53,367 nt of DNA from Herbaspirillum sp. Its GTDB lineage: Bacteria > Pseudomonadota > Gammaproteobacteria > Burkholderiales > Burkholderiaceae_D. This document shows positions 9,383 to 19,089 of the stretch, piece by piece. The stretch is from NCBI GenBank assembly GCA_028292625.1, contig JAQGLY010000021.1, forward strand, positions 1 to 53,367, given 5' to 3'. The notes under the pieces were generated by a model that worked only from the letters and a program-made list of their open reading frames with translations, did not search any database and was not told the DNA's origin. Position 1 is the stretch's first letter, and each line of letters opens with the position of its first letter. The translations under genes were made by a program, and so were the position numbers.

Positions 9383-10528
9383 TCAGATCGCGCGATCCCG
9401 GGTAATGATATGCCGCCCGATGTCGGCTATCGTTTTGGTGCCGGTCAATGCCATACTGACGTCGAGTTCCTTCTGCACGATATCCAGCATTTTGGTGACA
9501 CCCGCTTCGCCCATCGCGCCGAGGGCGTACAGAAACGCGCGTCCGACCATCGTGCCTTTGGCGCCCAGCGCCATCGCTTTCAACACGTCCTGTCCGCTGC
9601 GGATGCCGCCGTCGAACCAGACTTCGATGCTGTCGCCCACCGCATCGACGATGCCGGGCAGCGCATGGATCGAAGAGATCGCACCGTCGAGCTGCCGGCC
9701 GCCGTGGTTGCTGACGATGATCGCATCGGCGCCGGTGCCGGCGGCGATTTTGGCGTCCTCGACATCCAGAATGCCTTTCAGGATCAGTTTGCCGCCCCAT
9801 TGCTGCTTGATCCAAGCCACGTCGTCCCAGCACAGCGTGGGGTCGAACTGGCTGGCGGTCCATTGGCTCAGCGTGGAAATGTCGTCGCCATTCTTGACGT
9901 GGCCGACCAGATTGCCGAACGTCTTGCGCCCGCCCAGCGCGCGCAGCGCCCATGCCGGCTTGGTGGCCAGATCCAGGATATTGGCCAGCGTCAGCCGCGG
10001 CGGCACCGTCATGCCGTTGCGCAGATCCTTGTGGCGTTGCCCCAGAATCTGCAGATCCAGCGTCAATACCAGCGCCGAGCATTTGCTGGCCTTGGCGCGC
10101 TCGATCATCGATTTCACGAAGCCGCGGTCGCGCATCACATATAACTGGAACCAGAATGGTTTGGTGGTGACGCTGTCGATATCCTCGATCGAACAAATGC
10201 TCATTGTCGACAGCGTAAACGGCACGCCAAATTTCTCGGCGGCGATCGCGCCCAGCATTTCACCGTTGGCCCATTGCATGCCCGTCAGTCCGGTCGGCGC
10301 GATCGCCACCGGCATCGCGACATCCTGGCCGAGCATGGTGGTTCTGGTCGAGCGGTGGTCGACATCGATCGCCACCCGCTGACGCAGCTTGATGGCGGCC
10401 AGATCGTCGCTATTGGCGCGGTAGGTGCTTTCGCTATAGGAGCCGCTATCGGCGTAGTCGTAGAAAGCCTTGGGCACCCGCTTTTTCGCTAGCAGTCGCA
10501 AGTCTTCCACGCAGGTGATGATGGGCAT
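9383..10528 (-). CDS. lldD: FMN-dependent L-lactate dehydrogenase / alpha-hydroxy-acid dehydrogenase
   Basis: 381 residues, matching LldD length. It oxidises L-lactate to pyruvate at the inner membrane, passing electrons to quinone. The N-terminal FYDYADSGSYSE contains the family Tyr. ALVLTLDLQILGQRHKD is the FMN/substrate region, and the catalytic block IIVSNHGGRQLDGA carries the active-site His and Arg. FDGGIRSGQDVLKAMALGAK binds the FMN phosphate. There is no adjacent lldP or lldR. A related hydroxy-acid oxidase (mandelate or glycolate type) is possible, but the residues fit lactate. Pyruvate produced would feed PpsA. Confidence 0.88.
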   Translation of the reverse strand: MPIITCVEDLRLLAKKRVPKAFYDYADSGSYSESTYRANSDDLAAIKLRQRVAIDVDHRSTRTTMLGQDVAMPVAIAPTGLTGMQWANGEMLGAIAAEKFGVPFTLSTMSICSIEDIDSVTTKPFWFQLYVMRDRGFVKSMIERAKASKCSALVLTLDLQILGQRHKDLRNGMTVPPRLTLANILDLATKPAWALRALGGRKTFGNLVGHVKNGDDISTLSQWTASQFDPTLCWDDVAWIKQQWGGKLILKGILDVEDAKIAAGTGADAIIVSNHGGRQLDGAISSIHALPGIVDAVGDSIEVWFDGGIRSGQDVLKAMALGAKGTMVGRAFLYALGAMGEAGVTKMLDIVQKELDVSMALTGTKTIADIGRHIITRDRAI

Positions 10529-10658
10529 GAGCTTCTTCCTGGATCGTGATCGGATAGGGCGCTATGGTAGGGGAAAGCGCCGGTCGTTGGAATGATTCGA
10601 CGCGGTTGGCGGGTGAAATTTTTTCAAGCGCCGCCGCACCTGCGCTGCGGGAAAACGA

Positions 10659-12344
10659 TTACATATTCGGATAGTTCGGCCCGCCGCCGCCCTCGGGCGT
10701 GACCCAAACGATGTTTTGCGTCGGGTCCTTGATGTCGCAGGTTTTGCAATGGACGCAGTTTTGCGCATTGATCTGCAGCCGGTCGGCGTTGTCGACCTTG
10801 ACGAATTCGTACACCCCGGCCGGGCAGTAGCGCGCTTCCGGCCCGGCGTAAGTCGCCAGATTGACGGCGACTGGCACGCCGGCGTCTTTCAGCGTCAGAT
10901 GCACCGGCTGGTCTTCGGCATGATTGGTATTGGAAATGAACACCGACGACAATTTGTCAAAGGTCAGTTTGCCGTCCGGTTTCGGATACGCGATCGGCGT
11001 GCAATCGGCGGCCGGCTTCATGCAGGTGTGATCGGCGTTCGCATGATGCAGCGTCCACGGCGCCTTGCCGCGCAACAGCATCTGATCGATCCCGACCATC
11101 AATGCGCCCGCGTACATGCCTTTGCTCAGCCACGGCTTGACGTTGCGCGCCTTATGCAGTTCCTCGTGCAGCCAGGAGCGTTCGAATGCGCTGCCGTAAG
11201 CGCTCAGCTCGTCGGACCGGCGGCCCGCCGCGATCGCATCGAATGCGGCCTCCGCCGCCAGCATGCCGGATTTGATCGCGGCGTGACTGCCCTTGATGCG
11301 GCTGACGTTCAGCGTGCCGGCGTCGCAGCCGATCAGCGCGCCGCCGGCGAAGCTCAGTTTCGGCAGCGATTGCAAACCGCCGGCAGTGATCGCGCGCGCG
11401 CCGTACGAAATGCGTTTGCCGCCTTCGAAAAAACGGCGGATTTCCGGGTGGGTCTTGTAACGCTGAAATTCCTCGAACGGCGACAGGTACGGGTTTTCGT
11501 AAGCCAGGCCGACGATATAGCCGACCGCGACCTGGTTGTCTTCCATGTGATACAGGAAGGAGCCGCCGTAGGTCTTGCTGTCGAGCGGCCAGCCGGCGGT
11601 ATGCACCACCAGCCCCGGCTGATGCAGTTTCGGGTCGATTTCCCACAGCTCCTTGATGCCGATGCCGTAGGTTTGGGGATCCTTGCCCTGATCGAGTTGG
11701 TACTGCGCGATCAGCTGCTTGCCGAGATTGCCGCGCGCCCCTTCGGCGAACAAGGTGTATTTGGCATGCAACTCCATGCCGAGCTGGAAGTCGGCCTTGG
11801 GCTGGCCGGCGCGATCGACGCCCATATTGCCGGTGGCGACGCCCTTGACGCTGCCGTCGCCGTTATACAGAATTTCGGCGGCCGGAAAGCCCGGGAAGAC
11901 TTCGACGCCCAGCGCCTCGGCCTCGCGCCCCAGCCAGCGCACCACGTTAGCGAGGGAAACGATGTAATTGCCGTGATTCAGAAGACACTCCGGCAGCATC
12001 CAGGCCGGCGTTTTAAATGCCTTGCCGGCGGTCAGGAACAGGAAGCGGTCCTCGGTGACCGCGGTATTGAGCGGAGCGCCGCGCTGCTTCCAGTCGGGGA
12101 ACAATTCGGTGAGCGCTTTCGGATCCATCACCGCGCCCGACATGATGTGCGCGCCGAGTTCGCCGCCTTTTTCCAGCACGCAAACACTGATCTCACCGCC
12201 TTTTTCCGCCGCCAGCTGTTTCAGACGGATCGCCGCCGACAAACCGGCAGGGCCGCCGCCGACCACCACCACGTCGTATTCCATCGCTTCGCGCGGACCG
12301 AATTGTTCGATGAGGGGGGTGGCCGCAGGGGTGGGTTGATTCAT
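10659..12344 (-). CDS. Electron-transfer flavoprotein-ubiquinone oxidoreductase
   Basis: 561 residues, full family length. It moves electrons from reduced ETF (fatty acid and amino acid oxidation) into the ubiquinone pool at the inner membrane. The N-terminal FAD-binding motif VVVVGGGPAGLSAAIRLKQLA is followed by the ubiquinone-binding middle. The C-terminal [4Fe-4S] ferredoxin-like domain holds four cysteines in YCPAGVY and NCVHCKTCDIKDP. A GAGG site precedes the ATG. The etfAB genes themselves are not in the window. Confidence 0.95.
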   Translation of the reverse strand: MNQPTPAATPLIEQFGPREAMEYDVVVVGGGPAGLSAAIRLKQLAAEKGGEISVCVLEKGGELGAHIMSGAVMDPKALTELFPDWKQRGAPLNTAVTEDRFLFLTAGKAFKTPAWMLPECLLNHGNYIVSLANVVRWLGREAEALGVEVFPGFPAAEILYNGDGSVKGVATGNMGVDRAGQPKADFQLGMELHAKYTLFAEGARGNLGKQLIAQYQLDQGKDPQTYGIGIKELWEIDPKLHQPGLVVHTAGWPLDSKTYGGSFLYHMEDNQVAVGYIVGLAYENPYLSPFEEFQRYKTHPEIRRFFEGGKRISYGARAITAGGLQSLPKLSFAGGALIGCDAGTLNVSRIKGSHAAIKSGMLAAEAAFDAIAAGRRSDELSAYGSAFERSWLHEELHKARNVKPWLSKGMYAGALMVGIDQMLLRGKAPWTLHHANADHTCMKPAADCTPIAYPKPDGKLTFDKLSSVFISNTNHAEDQPVHLTLKDAGVPVAVNLATYAGPEARYCPAGVYEFVKVDNADRLQINAQNCVHCKTCDIKDPTQNIVWVTPEGGGGPNYPNM

Positions 12345-12583
12345 GTATATTTGCCTCGTTATATATTTTATGCACGATCGTTCTTTTGCCGCTTATTTTT
12401 GCACGAACGAATGCAGCAGGGGGGCTTATTTTAGGTGATTTTGTCAAACCGCTTGCGATTTCCCCGACAGCTCCGATGCGACGATGTCTTCGCCGGGTCT
12501 CCGATTCGCGGCGAAGCGACAGTTTTCAATGAAAATATCTATCCTTGCTGTGCAAAATTTTTAAACTGACGGAAGGAAACGCT

Positions 12584-13012
12584 ATGTTAGAAAAGACGCC
12601 GGCATTCACCGCCAGCATGCCGATTCGCTGGGGCGATATGGATGCGTTCGGGCACGTCAACAATACGGTTTATTTCCGTTATATGGAGCAGGCGCGCGTC
12701 GAATGGCTGGCGCAATTGCGTGCGCCGCAGATATCGGATTTGGAGGGGCCTGTGCTGGTCAATGCAAGCTGTAACTTTCTGCAGCAACTGCGCTATCCCG
12801 GCACGGTCGAAGTGGCGATTTACGTCGGCGCGTTGGGACGCTCCAGCATTGAAACCGCGTATGAAATCCGGCGTTCCGATCAGCCCACCGCCGTGTATGC
12901 GGAGGGGGCGGCCAAAGTGGTGTGGATCAACTTTGCGGAAAAGAAATCGACGCCGCTGCCGGACCGGATCCGCCAACTATTACTCGACGGACAAGAAGGC
13001 GCCGCTTTGTAA
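12584..13012 (+). CDS. Acyl-CoA thioesterase, 4HBT/YbgC-like hotdog fold
   Basis: 142 residues. The N-terminal IRWGDMDAFGHVNNTVYFRYMEQARVEW block is the 4-hydroxybenzoyl-CoA thioesterase motif with the catalytic Asp (GDMDAFGHVN). It hydrolyses acyl-CoA thioesters; the physiological substrate is not deducible. The start at 12584 has a GGAAGG ribosome site 8 bp upstream. It lies 163 bp before the liv operon and probably is its own unit. Confidence 0.88.
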   Translation: MLEKTPAFTASMPIRWGDMDAFGHVNNTVYFRYMEQARVEWLAQLRAPQISDLEGPVLVNASCNFLQQLRYPGTVEVAIYVGALGRSSIETAYEIRRSDQPTAVYAEGAAKVVWINFAEKKSTPLPDRIRQLLLDGQEGAAL

Positions 13013-13175
13013 GTTTCAAGCAAGGTGCGGGGAACATGATCGTTGTGGTGTTTAAGACAAAACACACCGCACTGCAGCAGAAAAATGGCCGGATACCGTA
13101 ACAAGCGCGGTCAGTACGCGTTATAAAATCAGCACCGGCCATAGGTCGATAAATAATAAAACCGGAGGAGAAGAC

Positions 13176-14330
13176 ATGACTTTCATTAAACGCACACTGT
13201 TGGCGGCCGCGCTGCTGGCCTCGTTTTCCGCAATGGCGGCCGATCCGATCAAAATCGGGGTATCGGGACCGTATACCGGCGGCTCGGCCCCTATGGGCGT
13301 GTCGATGCGAGACGGCGCCAAACTGGCGATGCAGGACATCAATTCGAAGGGCGGCGTGCTGGGCCGTCCACTGCAATTGGTCGAGCGCGACGACGAAGCC
13401 AAGAACGAGCGCGGGGTGCAAGTCGCGCAAGAATTGATCAACAAGGAAAAAGTGGTGGCGACCGTTGGATTCGCCAACACCGGGGTGGCGCTGGCGGGTC
13501 AGCGTTTCTATCAGGAAGCGAAGATTCCGGTCATCAACAACGTTGCCACAGGCAGCGTCATCACCAAGCAATTCGTAGCGCCTGAGTTCAAGGACAACTA
13601 CGTCTTCCGCACCTCCGCCAACGATACGATCCAGTCGGCAATGATCGTCGAGGAAGCGATCACCAAACAGAAATTCACCAAGGTCGCGATTCTGGCCGAT
13701 TCGACCAACTACGGTCAGCTGGGCCGCGAAGATCTGGAAAAGGCGCTGGCGGCCAAGGGCATCAAGCCGGTCGCCGTTGAAAAATACAATATCAAGGACG
13801 TCGACATGACGGCGCAGTTGCTGAAGGCCAAGCAGGGCGGCGCGCAAGTCCTGCTGACCTACGGCATCGGCCCCGAACTGGCGCAAATCGCCAACGGCAT
13901 GGAAAAACTGAATTGGCATGTGCCTATCGTCGGCAGCTGGCCGCTGTCGATGGGTAACTTCATCGACAACGCGGGCAAGAACGGCGATGGCGCGAAGATG
14001 CCGCAGACTTTCATCCAGCAAGGCGATACGCCGAAGCGCAAAGCCTTCATCGAGACTTATCAAAAGGCGTATAAAGTCGATCGCATGCCATCGGCCGTGT
14101 CGGCTGCGCAGGGTTACGATTCCGTCTTGCTGCTGGCTGCCGCGATCAAGCAGGCCGGCACCACCGACGGGCCGAAAGTGCGCGAAGCGCTGGAAAATCT
14201 GTCCACCAAAGTAGAGGGCGTTGTGACCACCTATGACAAACCGTTCTCCCATGACGACCATGAGGCGATCAAGCCTAACCTGGTGCATATGGGCGTCGTC
14301 AAAAGCGGCCGCATTCTGCTGGCGAATTAA
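13176..14330 (+). CDS. livK: Branched-chain amino acid ABC transporter, periplasmic binding protein
   Basis: 384 residues. The signal peptide MTFIKRTLLAAALLASFSAMA is cleaved before ADPIKIGV. The mature part is a type I periplasmic binding fold (GVSGPYTGGSAPMGVSMRDGAK, VGFANTGVALAGQRF, VAILADSTNYGQLGR). It captures Leu/Ile/Val or related amides in the periplasm and delivers them to LivH/LivM. A strong GGAGGAG site precedes the ATG. It is the first gene of livK-livH-livMG-livF and is followed by a terminator-like hairpin that would give binding protein in excess. Exact ligand unknown. Confidence 0.93.
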   Translation: MTFIKRTLLAAALLASFSAMAADPIKIGVSGPYTGGSAPMGVSMRDGAKLAMQDINSKGGVLGRPLQLVERDDEAKNERGVQVAQELINKEKVVATVGFANTGVALAGQRFYQEAKIPVINNVATGSVITKQFVAPEFKDNYVFRTSANDTIQSAMIVEEAITKQKFTKVAILADSTNYGQLGREDLEKALAAKGIKPVAVEKYNIKDVDMTAQLLKAKQGGAQVLLTYGIGPELAQIANGMEKLNWHVPIVGSWPLSMGNFIDNAGKNGDGAKMPQTFIQQGDTPKRKAFIETYQKAYKVDRMPSAVSAAQGYDSVLLLAAAIKQAGTTDGPKVREALENLSTKVEGVVTTYDKPFSHDDHEAIKPNLVHMGVVKSGRILLAN

Positions 14331-14359
14331 AAGCGTTCCGTTTCGGTCATGAAAATCGG

Positions 14360-14392
14360 GCCAGTCTCTGTGATTCGGGGGCTGGCTTTTTT
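14360..14392 (+). terminator. Attenuating terminator between livK and livH
   Basis: GCCAG...GCTGGC stem (with an interrupted upper part around CTCTGTGATTCGGGG) followed by six T residues, 30 bp after the livK stop. Partial termination here would explain high binding protein relative to permease, as is usual in binding-protein operons. Confidence 0.7.
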
Positions 14393-14406
14393 GCACGGGT
14401 GAGAAA

Positions 14407-15297
14407 ATGGACATCCTGTTACAGCTTGTGATCAGCGGCATCGCGCTGGGAATGATTTACGCGGTGATCGCCTTCGGTTATCAATTGACGTTCGCCACCT
14501 CCGGCACCTTGAATTTCGGGCAGGGAGAGGCGCTGATGCTCGGCTCGCTGGTGGGGCTGAGCCTGATCGGCACGATTCACGGCGGTCCCTATCTGAATTA
14601 TTGGCTGATGATTCCGCTGGTGCTGGTGTTCGGCGGATTGCAGGGGATGGTGGTGGAATGGATAGGCGTGCGGCCCGCCATCAAAATCAAATCCGAATTC
14701 GGCTGGATCATGTCCACCATCGCACTGGCGATCATCTTTAGAAACATCGCTGAAAATATCTGGGGCAAGGACGATCTGCCGTTCCCGTCGCCACTGTCGG
14801 CCGCTCCGTTTCAGATCTTCGGCGCCAACGTGCAGCCGATGCAGGTGGTGGTGGTGCTCGGCGCGCTGGGCATGATGCTGGCGGTGGAATTGTTCAACCG
14901 TAAATCGATTTACGGAAAGGCCGTCGTGGCCACCTCCAACGATCGCGACGCCGCAGGACTGATGGGCATCAATACCAGCGCGGTGATCACCTTCTCCTAT
15001 GCGCTGTCGTCGGCTACGGCCGCGTTTGCCGGCGTGCTGGTGGCGCCGTTGACGCTGACCGGCGCCACCATGGGCGCATCGTTGGGACTGAAGGCTTTCG
15101 CGGTGGCGATCATCGGCGGTCTGACGTCGGGCATGGGCGCCATCGTCGGCGGGCTGATCCTGGGTATTGCCGAGACAGTGACCGGTTTTTATATCTCCAC
15201 CGGCTACAAGGAAGTGCCGGGCCTGGTGCTGTTGTTGCTGGTGCTGGCAGTGAAGCCTGCGGGCCTGTTCGGGAAAACTGCGATCAAAAAGGTCTGA
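14407..15297 (+). CDS. livH: Branched-chain amino acid ABC transporter permease LivH
   Basis: 296 residues, about eight membrane helices. It starts with the typical QLVISGIALGMIYAVIAFGY segment and has the conserved TSNDRDAAGLMGINTS cytoplasmic (EAA-like) loop that docks on the ATPases. The LGLKAFAVAIIGGLTSGMGAIVGG block is characteristic of LivH. Its TGA stop is 2 bp from the next ATG (15300), so it is translated with the LivM-LivG fusion in one operon. Confidence 0.95.
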   Translation: MDILLQLVISGIALGMIYAVIAFGYQLTFATSGTLNFGQGEALMLGSLVGLSLIGTIHGGPYLNYWLMIPLVLVFGGLQGMVVEWIGVRPAIKIKSEFGWIMSTIALAIIFRNIAENIWGKDDLPFPSPLSAAPFQIFGANVQPMQVVVVLGALGMMLAVELFNRKSIYGKAVVATSNDRDAAGLMGINTSAVITFSYALSSATAAFAGVLVAPLTLTGATMGASLGLKAFAVAIIGGLTSGMGAIVGGLILGIAETVTGFYISTGYKEVPGLVLLLLVLAVKPAGLFGKTAIKKV

Positions 15298-15299
15298 GC

Positions 15300-17318
15300 A
15301 TGAATCAAAAACTGTTGAAGGAAGTACTGCCGTTCGCAGTCGGCGTGCTGGTGCTGGCGGTGCTGCCGCTGTTTGTCACCAATCCTTATTATCTGCATTT
15401 GGTCGAAACGATTCTGATTTATGCGATTCTGCTGTTCGGCCTGGATATCGTGGTCGGCTATACCGGCCAGGTGTCGCTGGGCCATGCCGCCTTGTTCGGG
15501 ATTGGTTCGTACACCACCGGCGTGCTGTATTTCAAGCTGGGACTGCCGTTTCTGATTGCGGCGCCGGCCAGCCTTGCCGTGACCGCCCTGTTCGGCGCGA
15601 TTCTGGCCTTGCCGGCATTGCGGGTGACCGGGCCATATCTGGCGATGGTGACGCTCGCGTTCGGCACCATCGTGCAGATCCTGATCAACGAAATGACCTT
15701 CCTGACCGACGGACCGATGGGAATCAAGGTGCCGAAGCCGACTTTCGGGGGGGCCAGGCTCAATGAGGTCGAATACTTCTATCTGGTGGCGGTGCTGATG
15801 GCCTTCTCGCTGGTGGTGGTCAATCGCATTCTCAAATCGCATCTGGGCCGCGCTTTTCAGGCCTTGCGCGACAGCCCGATTGCATCGGACTGCATGGGCG
15901 TGTCGGTCTATCGCTATAAAGTCTTTGCGTTCGTGATCAGCGCCGCGCTGGCCGGGCTGGCCGGCAGCCTGTATGCCTATTCGGAAGAATACATTTCCCC
16001 GAATACCTATAACTTCGAATTGACCATTCTGTTCCTGCTGGCGGTGATCATGGGCGGGCGTAAAACGCGCAGCGGCCCGCTCATCGGCGCCGCCATCGTG
16101 GTGTTGCTGCCGAGTCTGCTGTCCGATATCGAACTGTTCCGCATCATCGCCATCACCGCGGCGGTGGCGGCTGTGCTGACCGGCACCTACCTGTTGCTGG
16201 GCAAACACCGGGCGCCGCGGGATGTGCTGGTACCGGTGTTCGCGCTGGTGGCGATGGGGATTTTCTCCTACCAGCTGGAAAACATCACCGATTGGCGGCT
16301 GACCATTTTCGGCCTGATGACCTTGTTCGTGGTCTATTATCTGCAGGACGGCGTGGTCGGATTCGTCCGGAATCTGATCGGGAAGATGTGGCCCAAGGAT
16401 CGCAATGTGGCGCAGGATGAAGTCGTCGGCGAACAGAAAAATGCGTGGGCCGCCGCGGTGCCGGCCACTGCCGGCGGCGGCATCTTGTTGGCGGCCAAGC
16501 AGGTGCTGATGCAGTTCGGCGGTCTGAAAGCCTTGAATCTCGTCGATCTGAACATTGCGCAGGGTTCGGTGCACGGCCTGATCGGGCCCAACGGTTCCGG
16601 CAAGAGCACGATGATGAATGTGCTGACCGGCATTTATCCGCCGTCCGGCGGCGAAGTGGCGTTCGACGGCAAGCGCATTTCCGGTTCGACGCCGTCGGCC
16701 ATCGCGTTGGGCGGGATTGCGCGCACGTTTCAGAACGTGCAGTTGTTCGGCGAAATGACCGCCACCGAAAACGTGCTGGTCGGCTTGCACCATACGTTTG
16801 CCAGCAATATCGGCGACGTGATGTTGCATACGCCACGCTATCGGCGCGAGGAAGAAGCGGCGCGCGCGCTGGCTGCCAGCATTCTGCAATTCGTCGGCTT
16901 GGGCGATCTGGCCGATGAAGAGGCGCGCAACCTGCCGTACGGCAAGCAGCGCCTGCTGGAAATAGGCCGCGCGCTGGGCCTGAACCCCACCCTGTTGCTG
17001 CTCGACGAGCCGGCGGCCGGGCTGACTACGCCGGACATCAAGGAACTGATCGCGATCATCAGGAAGATCAGGCAAGCCGGCATCACGATTGTCCTGATCG
17101 AACATCACATGGATGTCGTCATGTCGATTTGCGACACGGTGACGGTGCTCGATTTCGGTCAGAAAATCGCCGAAGGCAAGCCGGCCGCGGTGCAGGCCGA
17201 CGAAAAAGTGATCGAAGCCTATCTGGGCGGCAGCGTGGCGGTGGAAACCGCGCCTGCACCCGCGCTCGTGGCGGTCGGCGGCGCGTCCGGTTTCAACGCC
17301 ATCGTGAAGGAGTCCTGA
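15300..17318 (+). CDS. livM-livG: LivM permease fused to LivG ATPase
   Basis: 672 residues joining two normally separate subunits. Residues ~1-350 are LivM: several membrane helices, the GLDIVVGYTGQVSLGHAAL motif and the RDSPIASDCMGVSVYRYK cytoplasmic loop. After a linker, ~395-650 is the LivG ATP-binding cassette: Walker A GPNGSGKST, signature LPYGKQRLLEIGRAL, Walker B LLLLDEPAAGL, and switch His in IEHHMD. The reading frame is continuous without a stop, so this is a true fusion rather than two genes. The short Ala-rich C-terminus is an added tail. LivF begins 2 bp downstream. Confidence 0.93.
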   Translation: MNQKLLKEVLPFAVGVLVLAVLPLFVTNPYYLHLVETILIYAILLFGLDIVVGYTGQVSLGHAALFGIGSYTTGVLYFKLGLPFLIAAPASLAVTALFGAILALPALRVTGPYLAMVTLAFGTIVQILINEMTFLTDGPMGIKVPKPTFGGARLNEVEYFYLVAVLMAFSLVVVNRILKSHLGRAFQALRDSPIASDCMGVSVYRYKVFAFVISAALAGLAGSLYAYSEEYISPNTYNFELTILFLLAVIMGGRKTRSGPLIGAAIVVLLPSLLSDIELFRIIAITAAVAAVLTGTYLLLGKHRAPRDVLVPVFALVAMGIFSYQLENITDWRLTIFGLMTLFVVYYLQDGVVGFVRNLIGKMWPKDRNVAQDEVVGEQKNAWAAAVPATAGGGILLAAKQVLMQFGGLKALNLVDLNIAQGSVHGLIGPNGSGKSTMMNVLTGIYPPSGGEVAFDGKRISGSTPSAIALGGIARTFQNVQLFGEMTATENVLVGLHHTFASNIGDVMLHTPRYRREEEAARALAASILQFVGLGDLADEEARNLPYGKQRLLEIGRALGLNPTLLLLDEPAAGLTTPDIKELIAIIRKIRQAGITIVLIEHHMDVVMSICDTVTVLDFGQKIAEGKPAAVQADEKVIEAYLGGSVAVETAPAPALVAVGGASGFNAIVKES

Positions 17319-17319
17319 C

Positions 17320-18048
17320 ATGCTGGCTATTTCGGATTTGCATGCCGCTTACGGCAAGGTTGAGGTGTTGCACGGGATTTCGCTGACCGTGCCGAAGGGC
17401 AAGGTGGTGACGCTGATCGGCTCCAACGGCGCCGGGAAAACCACCACCATGCGCGCCATATCCGGCATGCTCAAGCCGCGCAGCGGCAGTGTCGTGCTGG
17501 GCGGCAAGGACGTCACCGGCCTGGAGGCGCACAAGATCGCGCGCGCCGGGCTGGCGCATTCGCCGGAAGGCCGCCGCGTATTCGCGACGATGAGCGTGAA
17601 CGACAATCTGTTGCTGGGCGCATTTCCGCGTTTCACCGGTTCGCGTCCGCGCGGCGATATCGCGCACGATCTGGAGCAGGCGCTGGAACTGTTTCCGCGT
17701 CTGAAGGAGCGGCGCACGCAATGGGCCGGCACCCTGTCCGGCGGCGAACAGCAGATGCTGGCGATGGCGCGCGCGGTCATGCTCAAGCCGGAAGTCATCT
17801 TGCTGGACGAGCCGTCGATGGGGCTGGCGCCGATTCTGGTGGAAGAAGTTTTTCGAATTATCTCCCGCCTAAAGGACAGCGGCGTGACGATGCTGCTGGT
17901 CGAGCAATTCGCCGCCGCCGCGCTGAACGTGGCCGATTACGGCTATGTGCTGGAAAACGGGCGTATTTCGGTACACGGTCCGGCCGAAAAGCTGAAGAAC
18001 GATCCGGCGGTGCGAGCCGCCTATCTGGGTGGCGCCGCGCCGCATTGA
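17320..18048 (+). CDS. livF: Branched-chain amino acid ABC transporter ATPase LivF
   Basis: 242 residues, the usual LivF length. Walker A GSNGAGKTT, Q-loop region, signature LSGGEQQMLAMARAV, Walker B VILLDEPSMGLAPILVEE. It pairs with the LivG domain of the preceding fusion to drive transport at the cytoplasmic face. Last gene of the liv operon. Its stop is 5 bp from the stop of the convergent lysR gene, with no visible terminator between them. Confidence 0.95.
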   Translation: MLAISDLHAAYGKVEVLHGISLTVPKGKVVTLIGSNGAGKTTTMRAISGMLKPRSGSVVLGGKDVTGLEAHKIARAGLAHSPEGRRVFATMSVNDNLLLGAFPRFTGSRPRGDIAHDLEQALELFPRLKERRTQWAGTLSGGEQQMLAMARAVMLKPEVILLDEPSMGLAPILVEEVFRIISRLKDSGVTMLLVEQFAAAALNVADYGYVLENGRISVHGPAEKLKNDPAVRAAYLGGAAPH

Positions 18049-18053
18049 CGGGG

Positions 18054-18968
18054 TCACGGCGCCCTGCGGGTACGCCAATAATCCGGGTGGGCGTAGGTGC
18101 GGCGCAGGAAGTCGACCAGCGCCCGTATGCGCAGCGGCAGATGGCGGCGCTGCGCGAATACCGCATAGATGGCGTTGCCGGGCGCGGCATAGCGATCCAG
18201 CACGGTGACCAGCGAGCCGGCTTCGATCGCGCTGCCGACTTCCCACATCGAGCGCCATGCCAGGCCCTTGCCGTTGAGCGCCCAATCGTGCAGCACTTCG
18301 CCGTCGTTGCAGACCATGTTGCCGCCGGGCTTGATCACCAGATTCCTGCCGTTCTGACGCAGGGTCCAGCCGCGCTGGCTGTTTTCGCCGCTGATCGCCA
18401 GGCAGTTGTGATCGCTCAGGTCTTGCGGCGTTTCCGGTATGCCATAACGGCGCAGATAGGCCGGCGCGGCGACGATGACGCGGCGGTTGTCGGCCAGCTT
18501 GACGCTGACCAGATTGGAATCGTTCAGTTCGGCGATGCGGACCGCCACGTCGATACCTTCGCCGATCAGGTCGACCATGCGGTCGTTCAGATTGAGCGTG
18601 AGCGTCACCTCGCGATGTTCGCTGAGAAATGACGGCAACAGCGGCGCCACATGCTGACGGCCGAATCCGGCCGGCGCGGAGATCAGCAAATGGCCGTTGG
18701 CTTTGGCGCTGCGTGCGGAGACCGAGGCCTCGGCCTCATCCAGGTCGGCCAGAATGCGCTGGCATTGCTCGAGGAAGGCGCTGCCCTCGTTGGTCAGCGC
18801 AATCTTGCGCGTCGTACGCTGCAGCAGTTTGACGCCCAGCCGCAATTCCAGGGCATCGAGCCGGCGTCCGATCATCGCCGGCGCAACGCCCTCGGCGCGG
18901 GCGGCCGCCGATAAGCTGCCGCGTGCGATGACATCGACAAAAGTGGAAATTTGCTTGAATTGATCCAT
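18054..18968 (-). CDS. LysR-family transcriptional regulator
   Basis: 304 residues from the ATG at 18968. The N-terminal winged helix-turn-helix (FVDVIARGSLSAAARAEGVAPAMIGRRLDALE) is intact, followed by a typical co-inducer-binding domain (HLLISAPAGFGRQHVAPLLPSFL onward). It belongs to the CrgA/AphB-like group by pattern. It is divergent from the interrupted malate synthase gene (259-bp gap containing a dyad), so it may control that gene; its inducer is unknown. Confidence 0.9.
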   Translation of the reverse strand: MDQFKQISTFVDVIARGSLSAAARAEGVAPAMIGRRLDALELRLGVKLLQRTTRKIALTNEGSAFLEQCQRILADLDEAEASVSARSAKANGHLLISAPAGFGRQHVAPLLPSFLSEHREVTLTLNLNDRMVDLIGEGIDVAVRIAELNDSNLVSVKLADNRRVIVAAPAYLRRYGIPETPQDLSDHNCLAISGENSQRGWTLRQNGRNLVIKPGGNMVCNDGEVLHDWALNGKGLAWRSMWEVGSAIEAGSLVTVLDRYAAPGNAIYAVFAQRRHLPLRIRALVDFLRRTYAHPDYWRTRRAP

Positions 18969-19089
18969 GGAAGCCCATATCAATATGAAAAAGCAGCGGA
19001 TCGCTCGGCGCGGATGGTACAGCCGCCTTTCCGGCGTTCCGCGTGCTCGGTTCGCTTGTCACTTAAACGCAAAAATAAATTGCCAAAAG

